This document shows, in pieces, positions 51,103 through 60,870 of a stretch of 64,000 nt of DNA. Origin of the DNA: Gracilibacillus massiliensis (GTDB lineage: Bacteria; Bacillota; Bacilli; Bacillales; Amphibacillaceae); the NCBI RefSeq assembly GCF_001458115.1, contig NZ_CZRP01000009.1, forward strand, positions 186,001-250,000, read 5' to 3'. The translations under genes were made by a program, and so were the position numbers. The notes beneath the pieces were generated by a model, which had not been told where the DNA came from, made no database searches, and saw only the letters and a list, made by a program, of their open reading frames with translations. How positions within the stretch are numbered: position 1 is the stretch's first letter; each line of letters starts with the position of its first letter.

Positions 51103-51564
51103 CTAAAATTGTATGCCTAAAACTTCTTTTAATTCTTCAAGTATTTCATGATGAGCGGTAACAGTAACTAAAGGATGATCTGGATTATTTATTTGATCAA
51201 AATTAAATATAATGGTACCGTCATCCATTATTTGAAAAGCATACTGATCCCTTTGCACATTTTCCCCATTTTCTCCAACAAAACCGAACCGATAATAGTC
51301 ATCTTGATTTTCAAGTTTCTGAATGAATTCATCTGTTGAAATCTTTTCTGCTGGTAATCCCTCTACTATTGTTAACACTTCTTGGATCTTTTCTTGATCT
51401 TCAATCGGTTTTGTTAATTCCCTTGAACTATAATTATTTTCTATTTTTTGAACATAGAGGATATTTGCAAAATTCTTATCCTCAATTGTAACTTTTTCTT
51501 CATCATTATTACAAGCACTTAGCAGACTTAAAAATAGGATAGAGAAAATCAAAATTTTTCTCAA
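51103..51564 (-). CDS. Putative lipoprotein of unknown function
   Basis: A 153-residue protein with a lipoprotein signal peptide ending LLSAC (Cys18). The mature part is acidic and polar and has no motif I know. Translation begins at TTG 51564, ten bases behind GGAG. It lies behind no other gene and upstream of the LOG gene in the same direction (41 bases), so the two could share a transcript. Confidence 0.65.
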   Translation of the reverse strand: MRKILIFSILFLSLLSACNNDEEKVTIEDKNFANILYVQKIENNYSSRELTKPIEDQEKIQEVLTIVEGLPAEKISTDEFIQKLENQDDYYRFGFVGENGENVQRDQYAFQIMDDGTIIFNFDQINNPDHPLVTVTAHHEILEELKEVLGIQF

Positions 51565-51799
51565 TTCGGTGATGCTCCTTCCATTTCTTTAACGGATAGT
51601 CTTTCTTTTTATGTATACCACAAATCTGGTATATCTAAGACAATAATCTCTATTAATATGACGTTTTAATAAGTCGATTGGTTTCATTTAAAAGCTATTT
51701 TTTTCCAATCATATGTAAGTTAGCAAGTTGGATCATTTAACTTTTGTGCTGATAGACTTTAAAATAGAAAGTGAAATATATTAGAAAAGGGTGAAGCAT

Positions 51800-52450
51800 G
51801 TGAAAATTTTAGTAGTTGGCGCGAATGGTCAAATTGGAAAGCATCTAGTAAAATTCATTCAAGAAAATGAAAACTTAGAAGCAAAAGCAATGATCCGTAA
51901 AGAGGAACAAGCTTCTTATTTTAAGGAGTTAGGTGCAGAAGTTGCAATTGTCGATTTAGAAGATGAGATTGAAGAAATTGCAAAAGCTGCTGAGGGCGTA
52001 GATGCGATTGTCTTCACTGCTGGTTCTGGTCCAAAAACTGGTAAAGATAAAACCCTTATGATTGATTTAGATGGTGCTGTAAAAACTATAGAAGCTGCAA
52101 AACAAGCAAATGTGAAGCGATATATAATGGTCAGCTCCTTTGATACGAGTCGTGAAGCGATTCAATCTGCACCAGAAGCATTTGCACCCTATGTGGTTGC
52201 AAAGCATTATGCAGATGAATGGTTAAGAAACACGGACTTAGATTATACGATTGTCCACCCTGGGGGACTAACAAATGATCCAGGTAAAAATCAAGTACAG
52301 CTTGCTGAAAAAGTAGAAAGAGGCCAAGTCCCCAGGGAAGATGTGGCAAGAGTTATTTTAGCAGCACTTGAGAATGACACAACTATCGGCAAGGCCTTCC
52401 AAGTTGTCGAAGGAAATACATCTGTTGAAGATGCTATTAAATCTGTTTAA
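51800..52450 (+). CDS. NAD(P)-binding atypical SDR (YhfK-like)
   Basis: A 216-residue protein with the Rossmann motif VVGANGQIGKHLVKFI at residues 5-20, then AIVFTAGSGPKTGKD, YIMVSSFDTSR and YTIVHPGGLTNDPG. This is the SDR5 branch of NAD(P)H-binding proteins that includes B. subtilis YhfK; the normal catalytic Tyr-x3-Lys is present in altered form as YVVAKHYADE. GTG 51800 is chosen over GTG 51791 for its distance to AAGGGTG. Monocistronic with a strong terminator. Confidence 0.85.
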   Translation: MKILVVGANGQIGKHLVKFIQENENLEAKAMIRKEEQASYFKELGAEVAIVDLEDEIEEIAKAAEGVDAIVFTAGSGPKTGKDKTLMIDLDGAVKTIEAAKQANVKRYIMVSSFDTSREAIQSAPEAFAPYVVAKHYADEWLRNTDLDYTIVHPGGLTNDPGKNQVQLAEKVERGQVPREDVARVILAALENDTTIGKAFQVVEGNTSVEDAIKSV

Positions 52451-52488
52451 TTTTTATAACTGATTTAATCAACACTCTATACGAACAT

Positions 52489-52532
52489 AAAGAGATCCAT
52501 TTTGTGTATTACAAACAAAATGGATCTCTTTT
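52489..52532. terminator. Bidirectional terminator
   Basis: Perfect 17-base stem AAAGAGATCCATTTTGT / ACAAAATGGATCTCTTT, between convergent genes. Confidence 0.92.
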
Positions 52533-52558
52533 AATAAAATAACGACTAAACCATGACT

Positions 52559-53842
52559 CTAAACAGCAAAATGAATAATAAAATTTAACAAAAACAAGAA
52601 TGCTATCACATAAAGAGTGAATGATACCCTTCTGGCATTTCCTGTACTTAATTTTAGAATAACATATAAAATAAACCCAATCGCCATTCCATCTGCAATG
52701 CTATATGTGAAAGGAATCATGACAATGACAAAAATTGCAGGAAAAGCTTCAGACAGATCACTCAAGTCTAAATTCCTGATATTTTGAACCATGAGACCCC
52801 CGATAATAATCAAAATCGGCGCAATCGCATTGGAAGGGATCATTTGAATATACGGTATAAAAAAAGTTACACCTAAAAACAAAAAACCAGTTGTAATGGT
52901 CGTTAACCCTGTTCTTCCACCAGCAGTAATAGCCGCCGTTGTCTCTGCGGTAGACACCGTTGGACTTGAACCGAACATACCAGACAACATGATAGAAATA
53001 CCGTTTGCCTGGAAAGCCTTTTTGAACTTTTCCGGACGATTCGTCGCTGCAACATGACCATAAGTCAAACCAATATTTTCGAACACAACCACCATCATAA
53101 TCGAAAAGACAGCAATTAAAAATGGAAGTGAGGTCCATTCGGTAAAGGTGAAGGCTCCGAATACTTCCTGATATCCCTCTAATGAAAAAGGATCATTCGT
53201 TTTCGATGGAAGTACACCTAATACAAATCCAATACCTGTTCCGAGCAAAATTGTCCATAAAAAATTGCCTTTTACATTACGAATAAAGAGCACGAACGCT
53301 ATCACTAACGTTATGATCGTTGCCAGGACAAGTGGATCACTAAAGTTACCTAAGGCAATGATCGATTGATCTCCACGTTCTACCAGGTTGCCCTTTTCTA
53401 AACCTATCAGCATTAAAAATAAGCCGATACCGATATTAATCGCTTCTTTTAGTGATTTAGGTATCGCGTTTTTAATGATAGTCGTTAAGGCTGAAAAAGC
53501 GATTAGTGTAAAGATCAGACCTGAAATAACGGTAACACCCAGTGCTTGTTGCCACGTTAATTCCATCGATTGTACTAAGGTATAGGTAAACATGGCGTTA
53601 ATCCCCATACCAGGGACAACGAGAATTGGTGCATTTGCCCATACTCCCATTATCAAGCAACCAACAAACGAGGTAAGGATTGTACCTAGAACAGCTCCTT
53701 CAAGAGGTACTCCTGCTTCAGATAAAATAAGCGAATTCACAGCAATAATATATGCTATCGTGAAAAAACCAATCAATCCAGCAGTCACTTCTTGTTTCAC
53801 ATTGGTATCATGTTGCTCTAATTGAAATAAATCTCTTTTCAA
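52559..53842 (-). CDS. NCS2/AzgA family purine permease
   Basis: A 427-residue transporter with 13-14 membrane segments. Family marks are VKQEVTAGLIGFFTIAYIIAVN, GVPLEGAVLGTILTSFVGCLIMG, PGMGINAMFTYT, EAINIGIGLFLMLIGL and FGSSPTVSTAETTAAITAGGRTG in pieces. AzgA/PbuG/PbuO proteins import hypoxanthine, guanine or adenine with protons. Translation starts at TTG 53842 behind GAAGGA. Unlike pbuG of B. subtilis I find no purine riboswitch in the 100-base leader; a plain sigma-A promoter is there. Confidence 0.9.
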   Translation of the reverse strand: MKRDLFQLEQHDTNVKQEVTAGLIGFFTIAYIIAVNSLILSEAGVPLEGAVLGTILTSFVGCLIMGVWANAPILVVPGMGINAMFTYTLVQSMELTWQQALGVTVISGLIFTLIAFSALTTIIKNAIPKSLKEAINIGIGLFLMLIGLEKGNLVERGDQSIIALGNFSDPLVLATIITLVIAFVLFIRNVKGNFLWTILLGTGIGFVLGVLPSKTNDPFSLEGYQEVFGAFTFTEWTSLPFLIAVFSIMMVVVFENIGLTYGHVAATNRPEKFKKAFQANGISIMLSGMFGSSPTVSTAETTAAITAGGRTGLTTITTGFLFLGVTFFIPYIQMIPSNAIAPILIIIGGLMVQNIRNLDLSDLSEAFPAIFVIVMIPFTYSIADGMAIGFILYVILKLSTGNARRVSFTLYVIAFLFLLNFIIHFAV

Positions 53843-53902
53843 TGTAATTCCTTCTATTCAGTTTTCCCTCTCCCTGCCCACTCTAAAAAAGAGCCAATCT
53901 TT

Positions 53903-53930
53903 ATTCTAATATAATCCGGAAAGTTGTCAA
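53903..53930 (-). promoter_or_regulatory. Sigma-A promoter of the purine permease gene
   Basis: A perfect TTGACA (53925-53930), 16 bases, TAGAAT (53903-53908) on the minus strand, just behind the preceding gene's stop. Confidence 0.65.
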
Positions 53931-53940
53931 GGTGTAATAA

Positions 53941-54300
53941 TTACTTGGCAGACTGCTCGTATTTTTCAATAAACCGCTTCACTTCTTCTATTTCCACAGA
54001 AGAAAAAAGTGGTTCAATCTCTTTTGAATCGGAAGGCTCATATACAACAAAAAGTGGATAGGTAAATACAATAGGCAGAGGTATACGCTCCGCTTTTGCT
54101 TCATCAAAACTCATAGGGCCTGACTGTCCTACCGAAGAATATTGCCACAATTCTTCTTCCGGGTATTCCTCAAAATATTGCGATAAAGCTTCCTCAGAAT
54201 GATCGAAATCACGATATACCACTAATATTCCTAGTTTATCGTGATAGGTTGGCTTTTTATCAGGTTGTTCCTTTTTCTTTTTACCGAATAGGTTAAACAT
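53941..54300 (-). CDS. Hypothetical protein of 119 residues
   Basis: A soluble acidic protein starting MFNLFGKKKKEQPDKKPTYH, with a thioredoxin-like alternation later (LGILVVYRDFDHSEEALSQYF, IPLPIVFTYPLFVVYEP). AAAGGAGG precedes the ATG, so it is a real gene. I do not recognise the family; the middle resembles small proteins of unknown function in bacilli. It ends 11 bases before the promoter of the purine permease gene. Confidence 0.65.
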   Translation of the reverse strand: MFNLFGKKKKEQPDKKPTYHDKLGILVVYRDFDHSEEALSQYFEEYPEEELWQYSSVGQSGPMSFDEAKAERIPLPIVFTYPLFVVYEPSDSKEIEPLFSSVEIEEVKRFIEKYEQSAK

Positions 54301-54461
54301 TGATTTTCCTCCTTTTGAAAGTAAGACGGCAATTAGTGTGGGAGTTTAATACATGTTGATTTTACCACTTATGCTTATGCGCAAATCTTGAAATAAAGAA
54401 ACGGTTGCCAATGATAAAATAGCGATGACACCAAAAAACTCATTTCACCCGCAAACCATTT

Positions 54462-54644
54462 TTAAAGCTTTTCAATCTTCAACGTACCAATCTCTTTTAA
54501 CAGGAGTTGGGTGAAAATTAAGGTTAATAGATAAACAACAACCGGTTCATTCGTTGGGAAAAACGAAATGATTAAGAAAAATAACAGTGTCGACATTACA
54601 ATTAGAAACAACAAATATAGTAAAATACTTATTAACCTGGTCAT
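54462..54644 (-). CDS. Small membrane protein of 60 residues
   Basis: Two membrane helices (about residues 5-27 and 33-50, TLLFFLIISFFPTNEP between) and a short basic end. GGGAG lies ten bases before the ATG. No family recognised; no known toxin pattern. Could be a real small protein; the codon use is ordinary. Confidence 0.5.
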   Translation of the reverse strand: MTRLISILLYLLFLIVMSTLLFFLIISFFPTNEPVVVYLLTLIFTQLLLKEIGTLKIEKL

Positions 54645-54742
54645 AAATAAATTACTCCCTTCACTAAATATTGACTATAATTTTATTATATAGCATTCTT
54701 CAAAGCAGCTGGTGAAAAGTCCATGTATAAGCTGGCTAAATG

Positions 54743-55213
54743 CTATAAAACAACGAGCCTCCCATAATAAATGGTTACCAAAGTTAAAGCTAATAAGATA
54801 AGTGTCTCCATTTGTCCACCGGTTTTAATAGATAGCGGAAAGCGAATGGTAAACTGCAAAGGATAGAGAAGTTTGATTCCCTTTTTAGTTGCGGCATCTA
54901 ATACGAAATGGCTTACCATTCCAACTAGTAGACCCGTAATAATCGATTGGTTATTAATAAACAATGATAATACCAGATTCATCAGTACCAAAAATAATAA
55001 ACTATGTGTAAACGTGCGATGCCCAAAGATGGTATTAACCACTCTCGAGATGAGCGGGAACTTCCTACCAATCTTACTTCCACCGTGACATATGTCAGGT
55101 ATGATTCCTCCAATTGCTCCTGCGATGATAAACATCACGGGTTCGTACGTATAAAAGTGGGAGATTGCGACTGTTGAAGCAATTCCACCCATAATATGTG
55201 TTTTTCCTGTCAT
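54743..55213 (-). CDS. Membrane-bound metal-dependent hydrolase (YdjM-like)
   Basis: A 156-residue integral membrane protein of the LexA-binding/YdjM family. It starts MTGKTHIMGGIASTVAISH, has PDICHGGSKIGRKFP, the conserved HRTFTHSLLFLVLM and HFVLDAATKKGIKLLYP with the His/Asp residues of the predicted metal site. E. coli YdjM is SOS-regulated; no LexA box was sought successfully here. GGAG precedes the ATG. Confidence 0.85.
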   Translation of the reverse strand: MTGKTHIMGGIASTVAISHFYTYEPVMFIIAGAIGGIIPDICHGGSKIGRKFPLISRVVNTIFGHRTFTHSLLFLVLMNLVLSLFINNQSIITGLLVGMVSHFVLDAATKKGIKLLYPLQFTIRFPLSIKTGGQMETLILLALTLVTIYYGRLVVL

Positions 55214-55340
55214 TCAAACTCTCCTTAAACAAATTCTACTTTAATATATTCGAACAAATAAACTATTTTCTGTATTCCCTCCACTCTTTATCAGATAATT
55301 ATTGGAAAATGATCTAAGGTAAGCAACGTGCATACGAAAT

Positions 55341-55374
55341 AAAAAAGCCCTCTTCTATATTTAAAGAGGACTTT
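55341..55374 (-). terminator. Terminator of the LysM-NlpC gene
   Basis: On the minus strand AAAGTCCTCTT pairs with AAGAGGGCTTT and is followed by TTT, just behind the stop codon. Confidence 0.85.
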
Positions 55375-55386
55375 CGCTATTTAAGA

Positions 55387-56475
55387 TTAATAGAACCTTT
55401 TAAAACTAGAAAAATGTTTCTTCCAGTAGGAGTGAGTTAAGCTAACTATTTCGACGCCTTTAGAACCGGCATGAATAAATTGGTTGTCTCCCAGATATAT
55501 GCCCATATGAGAAATACCAGATTTGTAGGTACCTTCAAAAAATACAAGATCTCCGACTTTGGGGTTGTTTACATAATAAGACCGATCATAATACCCAGAA
55601 CTAGAATGACGTCCCATTTCTTTACCTGCTTGTTTATAAACGTAGTATATGTAACCACTGCAATCGAATCCGCTTGGTGTTGTGCCAGCCCACTTGTAAC
55701 CTGTCCCTTCCAAGCTTGTTGCTACTTCAATTAACTTGGAAACATTGTAGTCTATATCAGTTGACGGCTCTTTTTCAGCATTTTTATTATCAGAAGAAGA
55801 GTTTTTATCTTGTTTTGCTCCAATGTTTAACTTTTGCCCAATATAGATTCTATCTGAGCTTAACTTGTTCCATTTCTTTAAATTAGACACTTTTACACCA
55901 TAGTCTTTACTGATATGAGAAAGTGTGTCCCCTGACTTCACTGTGTACACAGTGTAAGAAGAACTATTCACTTTTTTATCGGAACTTGAATTTGAACTAG
56001 AATTACTATTATTACTACTTGAATTATTATTAGAATTTGGTTTTTCCACAACAAAAACATTACCAGGGTAGATTAAAGTAGTATTTAAGTTATTCCATTT
56101 CATCAAATTATTAAGAGAAATATTATGTTTAGAAGCAATACTACTTAATGTATCTCCACTCTTTACGGTATATTTACTTGCACTGCTACTCGAGGATGAT
56201 TGCTTTTGACTATCATTTTTACTTGAATTACTGTCATTTTTCTTGCTCGTAGAAGTACTTGTTTCTAAAACCTGATTAGGATAAATAATATCTGTTCGAA
56301 GTTTATTAATATCTATTAGCGTTTGAACACTTGTATTATATTTCTGAGCTATTTTCCATAACGAGTCACCACTTTGAACTTTATGGGACGCAGCTTCTGC
56401 TTCATCTGTCCCTACTACTGCTGTTGCAATGGCAGCACCTAGTGTAACTGTCATGATTGCTTTTTTATTTGCCAT
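55387..56475 (-). CDS. LysM-NlpC/P60 peptidoglycan D,L-endopeptidase (LytE/CwlS-like)
   Basis: An exported 362-residue wall hydrolase. After the signal peptide come three LysM domains (about residues 31-73, 103-147 and 177-217; each with SGDSLWKIAQKYN-like or SGDTLSxI starts) joined by Ser/Asn-rich linkers, then an NlpC/P60 domain (about 245-362) with the catalytic Cys in PSGFDCSGYIYYVYKQAG and His in GISHMGIYLGDNQFIHAG. It cuts between D-Glu and meso-diaminopimelate in stem peptides. Three LysM plus length match LytE. GGAGG lies nine bases before the ATG. In B. subtilis such genes are under WalRK; I could not settle a WalR box. Confidence 0.92.
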   Translation of the reverse strand: MANKKAIMTVTLGAAIATAVVGTDEAEAASHKVQSGDSLWKIAQKYNTSVQTLIDINKLRTDIIYPNQVLETSTSTSKKNDSNSSKNDSQKQSSSSSSASKYTVKSGDTLSSIASKHNISLNNLMKWNNLNTTLIYPGNVFVVEKPNSNNNSSSNNSNSSSNSSSDKKVNSSSYTVYTVKSGDTLSHISKDYGVKVSNLKKWNKLSSDRIYIGQKLNIGAKQDKNSSSDNKNAEKEPSTDIDYNVSKLIEVATSLEGTGYKWAGTTPSGFDCSGYIYYVYKQAGKEMGRHSSSGYYDRSYYVNNPKVGDLVFFEGTYKSGISHMGIYLGDNQFIHAGSKGVEIVSLTHSYWKKHFSSFKRFY

Positions 56476-56982
56476 TCACTATGACCTCCTGTTAATTAAG
56501 TGTATGAAAGATTTCATATGGATTGAATTATGTAAAATCTAGTTCAGAAAGTTTCATAGTTTAACAGAATTATTTGTAAATTGTTAACTCAAATCCACAT
56601 ATAACCATATTATATAACTTTTCTGCAAAAAATGATATATAATAGTGAATTTTGTTGGAAAAATTTTACGTAGTACAAAAGGATCAATGAGACAATATGC
56701 TTATCTTGTAATCTCATTAAAACGATTACTCTCTTATTACGTTATTTCATAAACATACTTCTTATAACCTGACCTCATTTAGGTTTATTGATTAGCTTAG
56801 CAAAAATTTAATTATGACTTTTATTCAGGTCTAGCACATAAAATATTTACCTATTCAAGGTTATATAATGTTTGTTAGTCATATTTTTAAACTATTCATT
56901 AATACCTTTTGTAACCCAAAAATAATATTTACTTTGTTTATCCGCTCATTCTTTATGAATTGAAGTGCTTTCTATTATCTGA
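56476..56982. other. Long AT-rich divergent intergenic region
   Basis: About 500 bases with no open frame of note. It contains TGTAAATTGTTAAC-like AT sequence near 56573 and a TATAAT box near 56640. It must hold the promoter of the wall hydrolase; no structured RNA was recognised. Confidence 0.4.
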
Positions 56983-57011
56983 TGAAACCTTATTCACTTA
57001 AGAATCGTATA
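56983..57011 (+). promoter_or_regulatory. Sigma-W-type (ECF) promoter of the DUF2207 gene
   Basis: TGAAAC (56983-56988), 17 bases, CGTATA (57006-57011): an exact match to the sigma-W consensus, ending 25 bases before the ATG. Confidence 0.8.
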
Positions 57012-57036
57012 TAGATATAGAGAGGAGCTTATACAT

Positions 57037-58743
57037 ATGAAAAAAATAGCGATACTGCTTATTATTGCTTTTTCTATTTTCCTACTACCACTACCTGTCT
57101 TTGCCGTTGATTTTTCCATTGAGAATACCGAAATCAATGCTCACTTACAAGAAAATGGTGATGTGCAAGTAACAGAACAACACATTTACCAATTTGATGA
57201 TGATTTTAATGGCATTACGCGTACACTTATTCCTAAAGAACAGACGCAAATAGTAGACTTCCAAGCTTCTGAAAACGGCAATACTTTAGATGTTGAACAA
57301 GAAGAGAATTTTTACAACGTTTATCGAAGTGGTTCATATGAAGAAGTTGAAGTCGAACTTTCTTATACGATTACAAATGGTGTCGAAGTGTTCTCTGATT
57401 TTGCACAATTCTATTGGCCATTCTTCGATACAAGCAATGAATCTAACTATGAAAATATGAATATTTATGTCCACCCGCCTCAACCAACTGAAGAAGAGGT
57501 GCTGGCCTTAGGTTATGATGAAGCATTTGATACATCCACTATAGATTCAGATGGTGTTGTACATTTTGCAATGGGAAAAGTTGATAGTGGGACAAATGGA
57601 GATATCCGGGTTGCTTATGATACTTCTTTATTTCCTACGACTAGTCTTTTAGAAAACAAAACAATAGGCGAGGAAATTGCTGCTGACAAATCGAGGTTTG
57701 AAGCAGAAGCAGCCGCTTTTGAAAGCAGACAAGACATTTTAAACCGTATTTCCCCTTATATTGTCGGTGTATTTATCATATATTTAGTCGTACTGTTGTT
57801 TAGGGCACTAAGCATCAAGAGCAAGAAATTATGGGAAGTAGAACGTAGCTCTTCACAATCTCTATACTTACCGAAGCAAGAAATGAGTTTACCCGCTACT
57901 ATACTTTACATGCGAAATATGTCAGCAAATACTGAATTTTTATCCGCTGCTCTATTAGATCTTGTTAGAAAAGGGTACGTCCAGCGAGAGGATGATAATA
58001 AATTTACGGTTGTAGATGAAAATACAGACCATCAGCATGAAAGTATACTTATAAATTGGCTATTTTACAAAATCGGAGACAATGGAAATTTCTCTTTAAA
58101 AGCACTTGAAGCCTATACAAAAATCGAAGACAACCATTCAACGTACAATGGTGACTTTCACAAGTGGATACAAGCTGTAAAAAGCGAAACAAATGACCAC
58201 GATCTTGTTGATAAACAACAAGGGATACGATGGACTTCAGCTGTTGCAAGTTTTCTCCTTATTCCATTTATTATCATGCTTGGCGTTCATTCTCTTTTCA
58301 TTTGGATGGTTTTATCGATCTTTATAAGTTTAACTTTATTGCTTTTCGCGGTTCTCTATCAACCAAAAACTGTCCAAGGACTTAGGATTAAGAAGCAATG
58401 GGCAAATTTCAGTTCCAACTACGATAACATCAGCGAACAAGAGTGGAATCAATGGATGAGTGATGAACAAATGCAAGCATTTATTTATGCTCTCGGTACC
58501 GGCAACAAGTCGATGCAGAAAAAAAGCGAACACCTTAGCAACGGATTGTCATCGACTGCTCATACTGATTCCAGTTTGCAAACAAATGACATTGTCATGT
58601 TCATACTGATAGCAAGTACCATTAACAATCAATTTGATAAAGCAAATTCAACCGTTGTAGCTTCTACCAGCAGTAGTGATGGTGGTGTTCCCGGCGGTGG
58701 AGCAGGAGTTGGTGGTGGCGGTGGTGGTTCAGGTGCTTTTTAG
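57037..58743 (+). CDS. DUF2207 membrane protein with glycine-rich C-terminus
   Basis: A 568-residue protein with a signal peptide (1-23), an extracellular DUF2207 beta-sandwich (about 25-200: DFSIENTEINAHLQENGDV, QFYWPFFDTSN), a membrane segment at 242-262, a cytoplasmic region with winged-helix-like character (LLDLVRKGYVQRED), two more membrane segments at about 402-445 and a Gly-rich end (GGGAGVGGGGGGSGAF). DUF2207 proteins are widespread and uncharacterised. Here an exact sigma-W promoter places it in the envelope-stress response. Monocistronic. Confidence 0.88.
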   Translation: MKKIAILLIIAFSIFLLPLPVFAVDFSIENTEINAHLQENGDVQVTEQHIYQFDDDFNGITRTLIPKEQTQIVDFQASENGNTLDVEQEENFYNVYRSGSYEEVEVELSYTITNGVEVFSDFAQFYWPFFDTSNESNYENMNIYVHPPQPTEEEVLALGYDEAFDTSTIDSDGVVHFAMGKVDSGTNGDIRVAYDTSLFPTTSLLENKTIGEEIAADKSRFEAEAAAFESRQDILNRISPYIVGVFIIYLVVLLFRALSIKSKKLWEVERSSSQSLYLPKQEMSLPATILYMRNMSANTEFLSAALLDLVRKGYVQREDDNKFTVVDENTDHQHESILINWLFYKIGDNGNFSLKALEAYTKIEDNHSTYNGDFHKWIQAVKSETNDHDLVDKQQGIRWTSAVASFLLIPFIIMLGVHSLFIWMVLSIFISLTLLLFAVLYQPKTVQGLRIKKQWANFSSNYDNISEQEWNQWMSDEQMQAFIYALGTGNKSMQKKSEHLSNGLSSTAHTDSSLQTNDIVMFILIASTINNQFDKANSTVVASTSSSDGGVPGGGAGVGGGGGGSGAF

Positions 58744-58775
58744 AAAGAATCTAACACGGGCCATTAGAAAAGCGT

Positions 58776-58804
58776 AAAGAAGCACATTCAAGTGTGCTTC
58801 TTTT
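58776..58804. terminator. Bidirectional terminator
   Basis: AAGAAGCACA / TGTGCTTCTT with a six-base loop and T-run, between convergent genes. Confidence 0.88.
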
Positions 58805-58831
58805 CAAGTTACGTAATCTTGTAAATCATTA

Positions 58832-59671
58832 TTATAATTCCTTTGCATACTGTTTTAATTGATTACTCATCTCTTCAATTTCATCTATAGACGAGGAAAC
58901 TTCTTTGGTAGAAGCAGCCTGAGTACGACTAACCGAAACGATTTTATTCACTAACTCCTGTATTTGATTAATCGAAGCCTTCATTTCAGTTAACGTGTGG
59001 CTAATTTTATCCGTAGAAGCTACCGTTTCAGTCGATAATTTGCGAATTTCTTTTGCCACTACATCAAAACCTCTGCCTTTATCACCCGCTCGCGCTGCTT
59101 CAATCGAAGCATTTAATCCTAAAATATTGGTCTGATTAGCAATTTTTTTTATAAAAAGAATGACCTCATCCGTATTATCCATACCTTCTGTTGCTTGATT
59201 CGATTGAATTAGAAGCGTATCAGTGATTTCGGCTAAATCATCCGCCCCTGTTGTAATCGTTTTGATCCGATCATTTGCTTGTGAAAGGGACTGAAATATT
59301 TGATCAGAAATGCGTTTAAGTTCTTTTTCATTTTGTTCTTGAATTTGAATAGCTATGGCACCGATTACATCATTTCCATCTAAAATAGGTTTAGCTAGAC
59401 CAGTAAACGAAAACCCAAAAAATTCTGCTGGTACTTCTTCTTTGATAAACTTATTGTTTTTAATACAATCTGCCAGTGGTTCTTCTGGATCAATTTTAGA
59501 ACCTGCTTCTACGCCTAGGTTAATCTTTGTACCTGGATAATAACTTAACCATTCTGTTGTATTCGATATACCAATTCCTACATCTGGTATCATCGCGTGA
59601 ATAATCGGGATAACTTGATTAAACATTTCTAATTTACTATGTTCTATTTTTGTTGATAGGTTAATCGTCAT
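58832..59671 (-). CDS. Soluble methyl-accepting chemotaxis protein (YfmS-like)
   Basis: A 279-residue receptor without membrane segments. The N-terminal half is a cytoplasmic sensing domain ([40 protein letters not shown]) and the C-terminal half a short MCP signalling hairpin with the conserved tip [20 protein letters not shown] and [13 protein letters not shown]. The normal E-x-x-R tip sequence (usually LNAAIEAARAGE) is present with minor changes. B. subtilis YfmS has this size and layout. What it senses is unknown. Confidence 0.9.
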   Translation of the reverse strand: MTINLSTKIEHSKLEMFNQVIPIIHAMIPDVGIGISNTTEWLSYYPGTKINLGVEAGSKIDPEEPLADCIKNNKFIKEEVPAEFFGFSFTGLAKPILDGNDVIGAIAIQIQEQNEKELKRISDQIFQSLSQANDRIKTITTGADDLAEITDTLLIQSNQATEGMDNTDEVILFIKKIANQTNILGLNASIEAARAGDKGRGFDVVAKEIRKLSTETVASTDKISHTLTEMKASINQIQELVNKIVSVSRTQAASTKEVSSSIDEIEEMSNQLKQYAKEL

Positions 59672-59811
59672 ATATTACAACCCCTTCTTAGTTGTTCTAG
59701 CGGAAAATTATAATTCGAAATAACTACTTTTTAATTATACAAAAGTTATACAAAATAAACAAATTATACGATTAGTAACAAAAACGATGATAGGAGAATA
59801 CGATTTTACAT

Positions 59812-60177
59812 CTATTTATTTTTGACTCGGATATAATGTGTAGAATACACTTTTTCCATATGAGGATTGCGACTTTTAGAAAATTGCAAAGTCTTCTTTG
59901 GTCCTTTCCCCCATGATTTATATGTGGTAATTGATGGTTTGAGGTTTTGCTCTTTTGCAAACCTTTCTAATGTCTTTAACACATGGTTCAATTTCCCTAA
60001 ATTTCCTGCAGCCACACGTTCTAAATATGTAATCTTTTTCATTCTCCAGTCTTTTACTTGCTTATCTGTAAGTCGTTCCATTTTGACCAAAAGATCAACC
60101 GGGCTGATATAGCCTTTCTCATGTAATAGCACCGGAGCATGGCGATAGACACTTTGTTCGATTTTTTTCTTGCTCAT
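59812..60177 (-). CDS. Hypothetical protein of 121 residues
   Basis: A basic soluble protein starting MSKKKIEQSVYRHAPVLLHE and containing YISPVDLLVKMERLTDKQVKDW and PSITTYKSWGKGPKK. The pattern suggests a small helical protein, perhaps nucleic-acid-binding given its charge. GAAGGG precedes the ATG. I do not recognise the family. Confidence 0.65.
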   Translation of the reverse strand: MSKKKIEQSVYRHAPVLLHEKGYISPVDLLVKMERLTDKQVKDWRMKKITYLERVAAGNLGKLNHVLKTLERFAKEQNLKPSITTYKSWGKGPKKTLQFSKSRNPHMEKVYSTHYIRVKNK

Positions 60178-60231
60178 AGAACACCCTTCTTTACAATAAA
60201 CTTTGCTTGTTGCATTGATCTTGAATATTGA

Positions 60232-60771
60232 TCATTGATAACCGTATGTCTCGCCCTTATCCAACTTTAAGGTGTGGTTATTTATAGATACTATACGATC
60301 ATTTTCCCATTCCACTTTGGCTTCATCTGCATTATGTTCAAGATAAATTCTTTTTTTAAACCAAAGCGGACCGTTTAATTCTCCCCTTATACCAAATGAA
60401 CCAGCTGCACCTGCGTTAAAACGATAAAAATCAATCGTGTAATTGTCATCGGTAGAACTTACTGTCTTTATGTATTCATTCGCTCCCATTGATGAAAAGA
60501 GGAGTGTAAATGAAACTATCAAGAATAATCCTATCGTTGTAAATGATGATAATATTATAGTGATCCAACTTCTTGTTTTTGTCCACCCATTTCTTTTATC
60601 TTTGAAGCCGAGAAAGCCTAAAATGAGAGCTATCAAACTAAGGAATAATAATATGTAATTTGGTGGGGCTAAAATCCAAGTGTTATTCAAATTCGAATAC
60701 AATGAATAACCTGCTAATCCCACACAACTAATTATTAAACAAAAAGCCCAAATGTTATATTTTTTGTTCAT
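60232..60771 (-). CDS. Membrane protein, DUF5412-like
   Basis: A 179-residue protein with three membrane helices (about residues 5-24, 33-52 and 65-90) and an extracellular C-terminal domain of beta strands (TIDFYRFNAGAAGSFGIRGEL, KKRIYLEHNADEAKVEWEND). This shape fits DUF5412, and the call is from memory. AAGGTGG lies six bases before ATG 60771; an ATG stands directly before it at 60774. The long upstream frame to 60849 lacks support. Confidence 0.6.
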   Translation of the reverse strand: MNKKYNIWAFCLIISCVGLAGYSLYSNLNNTWILAPPNYILLFLSLIALILGFLGFKDKRNGWTKTRSWITIILSSFTTIGLFLIVSFTLLFSSMGANEYIKTVSSTDDNYTIDFYRFNAGAAGSFGIRGELNGPLWFKKRIYLEHNADEAKVEWENDRIVSINNHTLKLDKGETYGYQ

Positions 60772-60870
60772 CATTCTCCACCTTTTTAATCTTAATTTTC
60801 CTGATCTAAATCCAATTGTTGCCTTTCTATGTAATAAAAAAACCCTCACGTTTTAGAGAGAGTATATAGA

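Noticed and set aside
52758-53138. 126-codon aromatic/Cys-rich minus frame within the purine permease gene
   Set aside because: It is an alternative frame of the permease gene, with Tyr/Cys/Trp-rich sequence typical of shadow frames.
53843-53940. Purine riboswitch ahead of the NCS2 permease
   Set aside because: The leader is under 100 bases and lacks the conserved three-way-junction sequence; only a sigma-A promoter and an RBS are seen.
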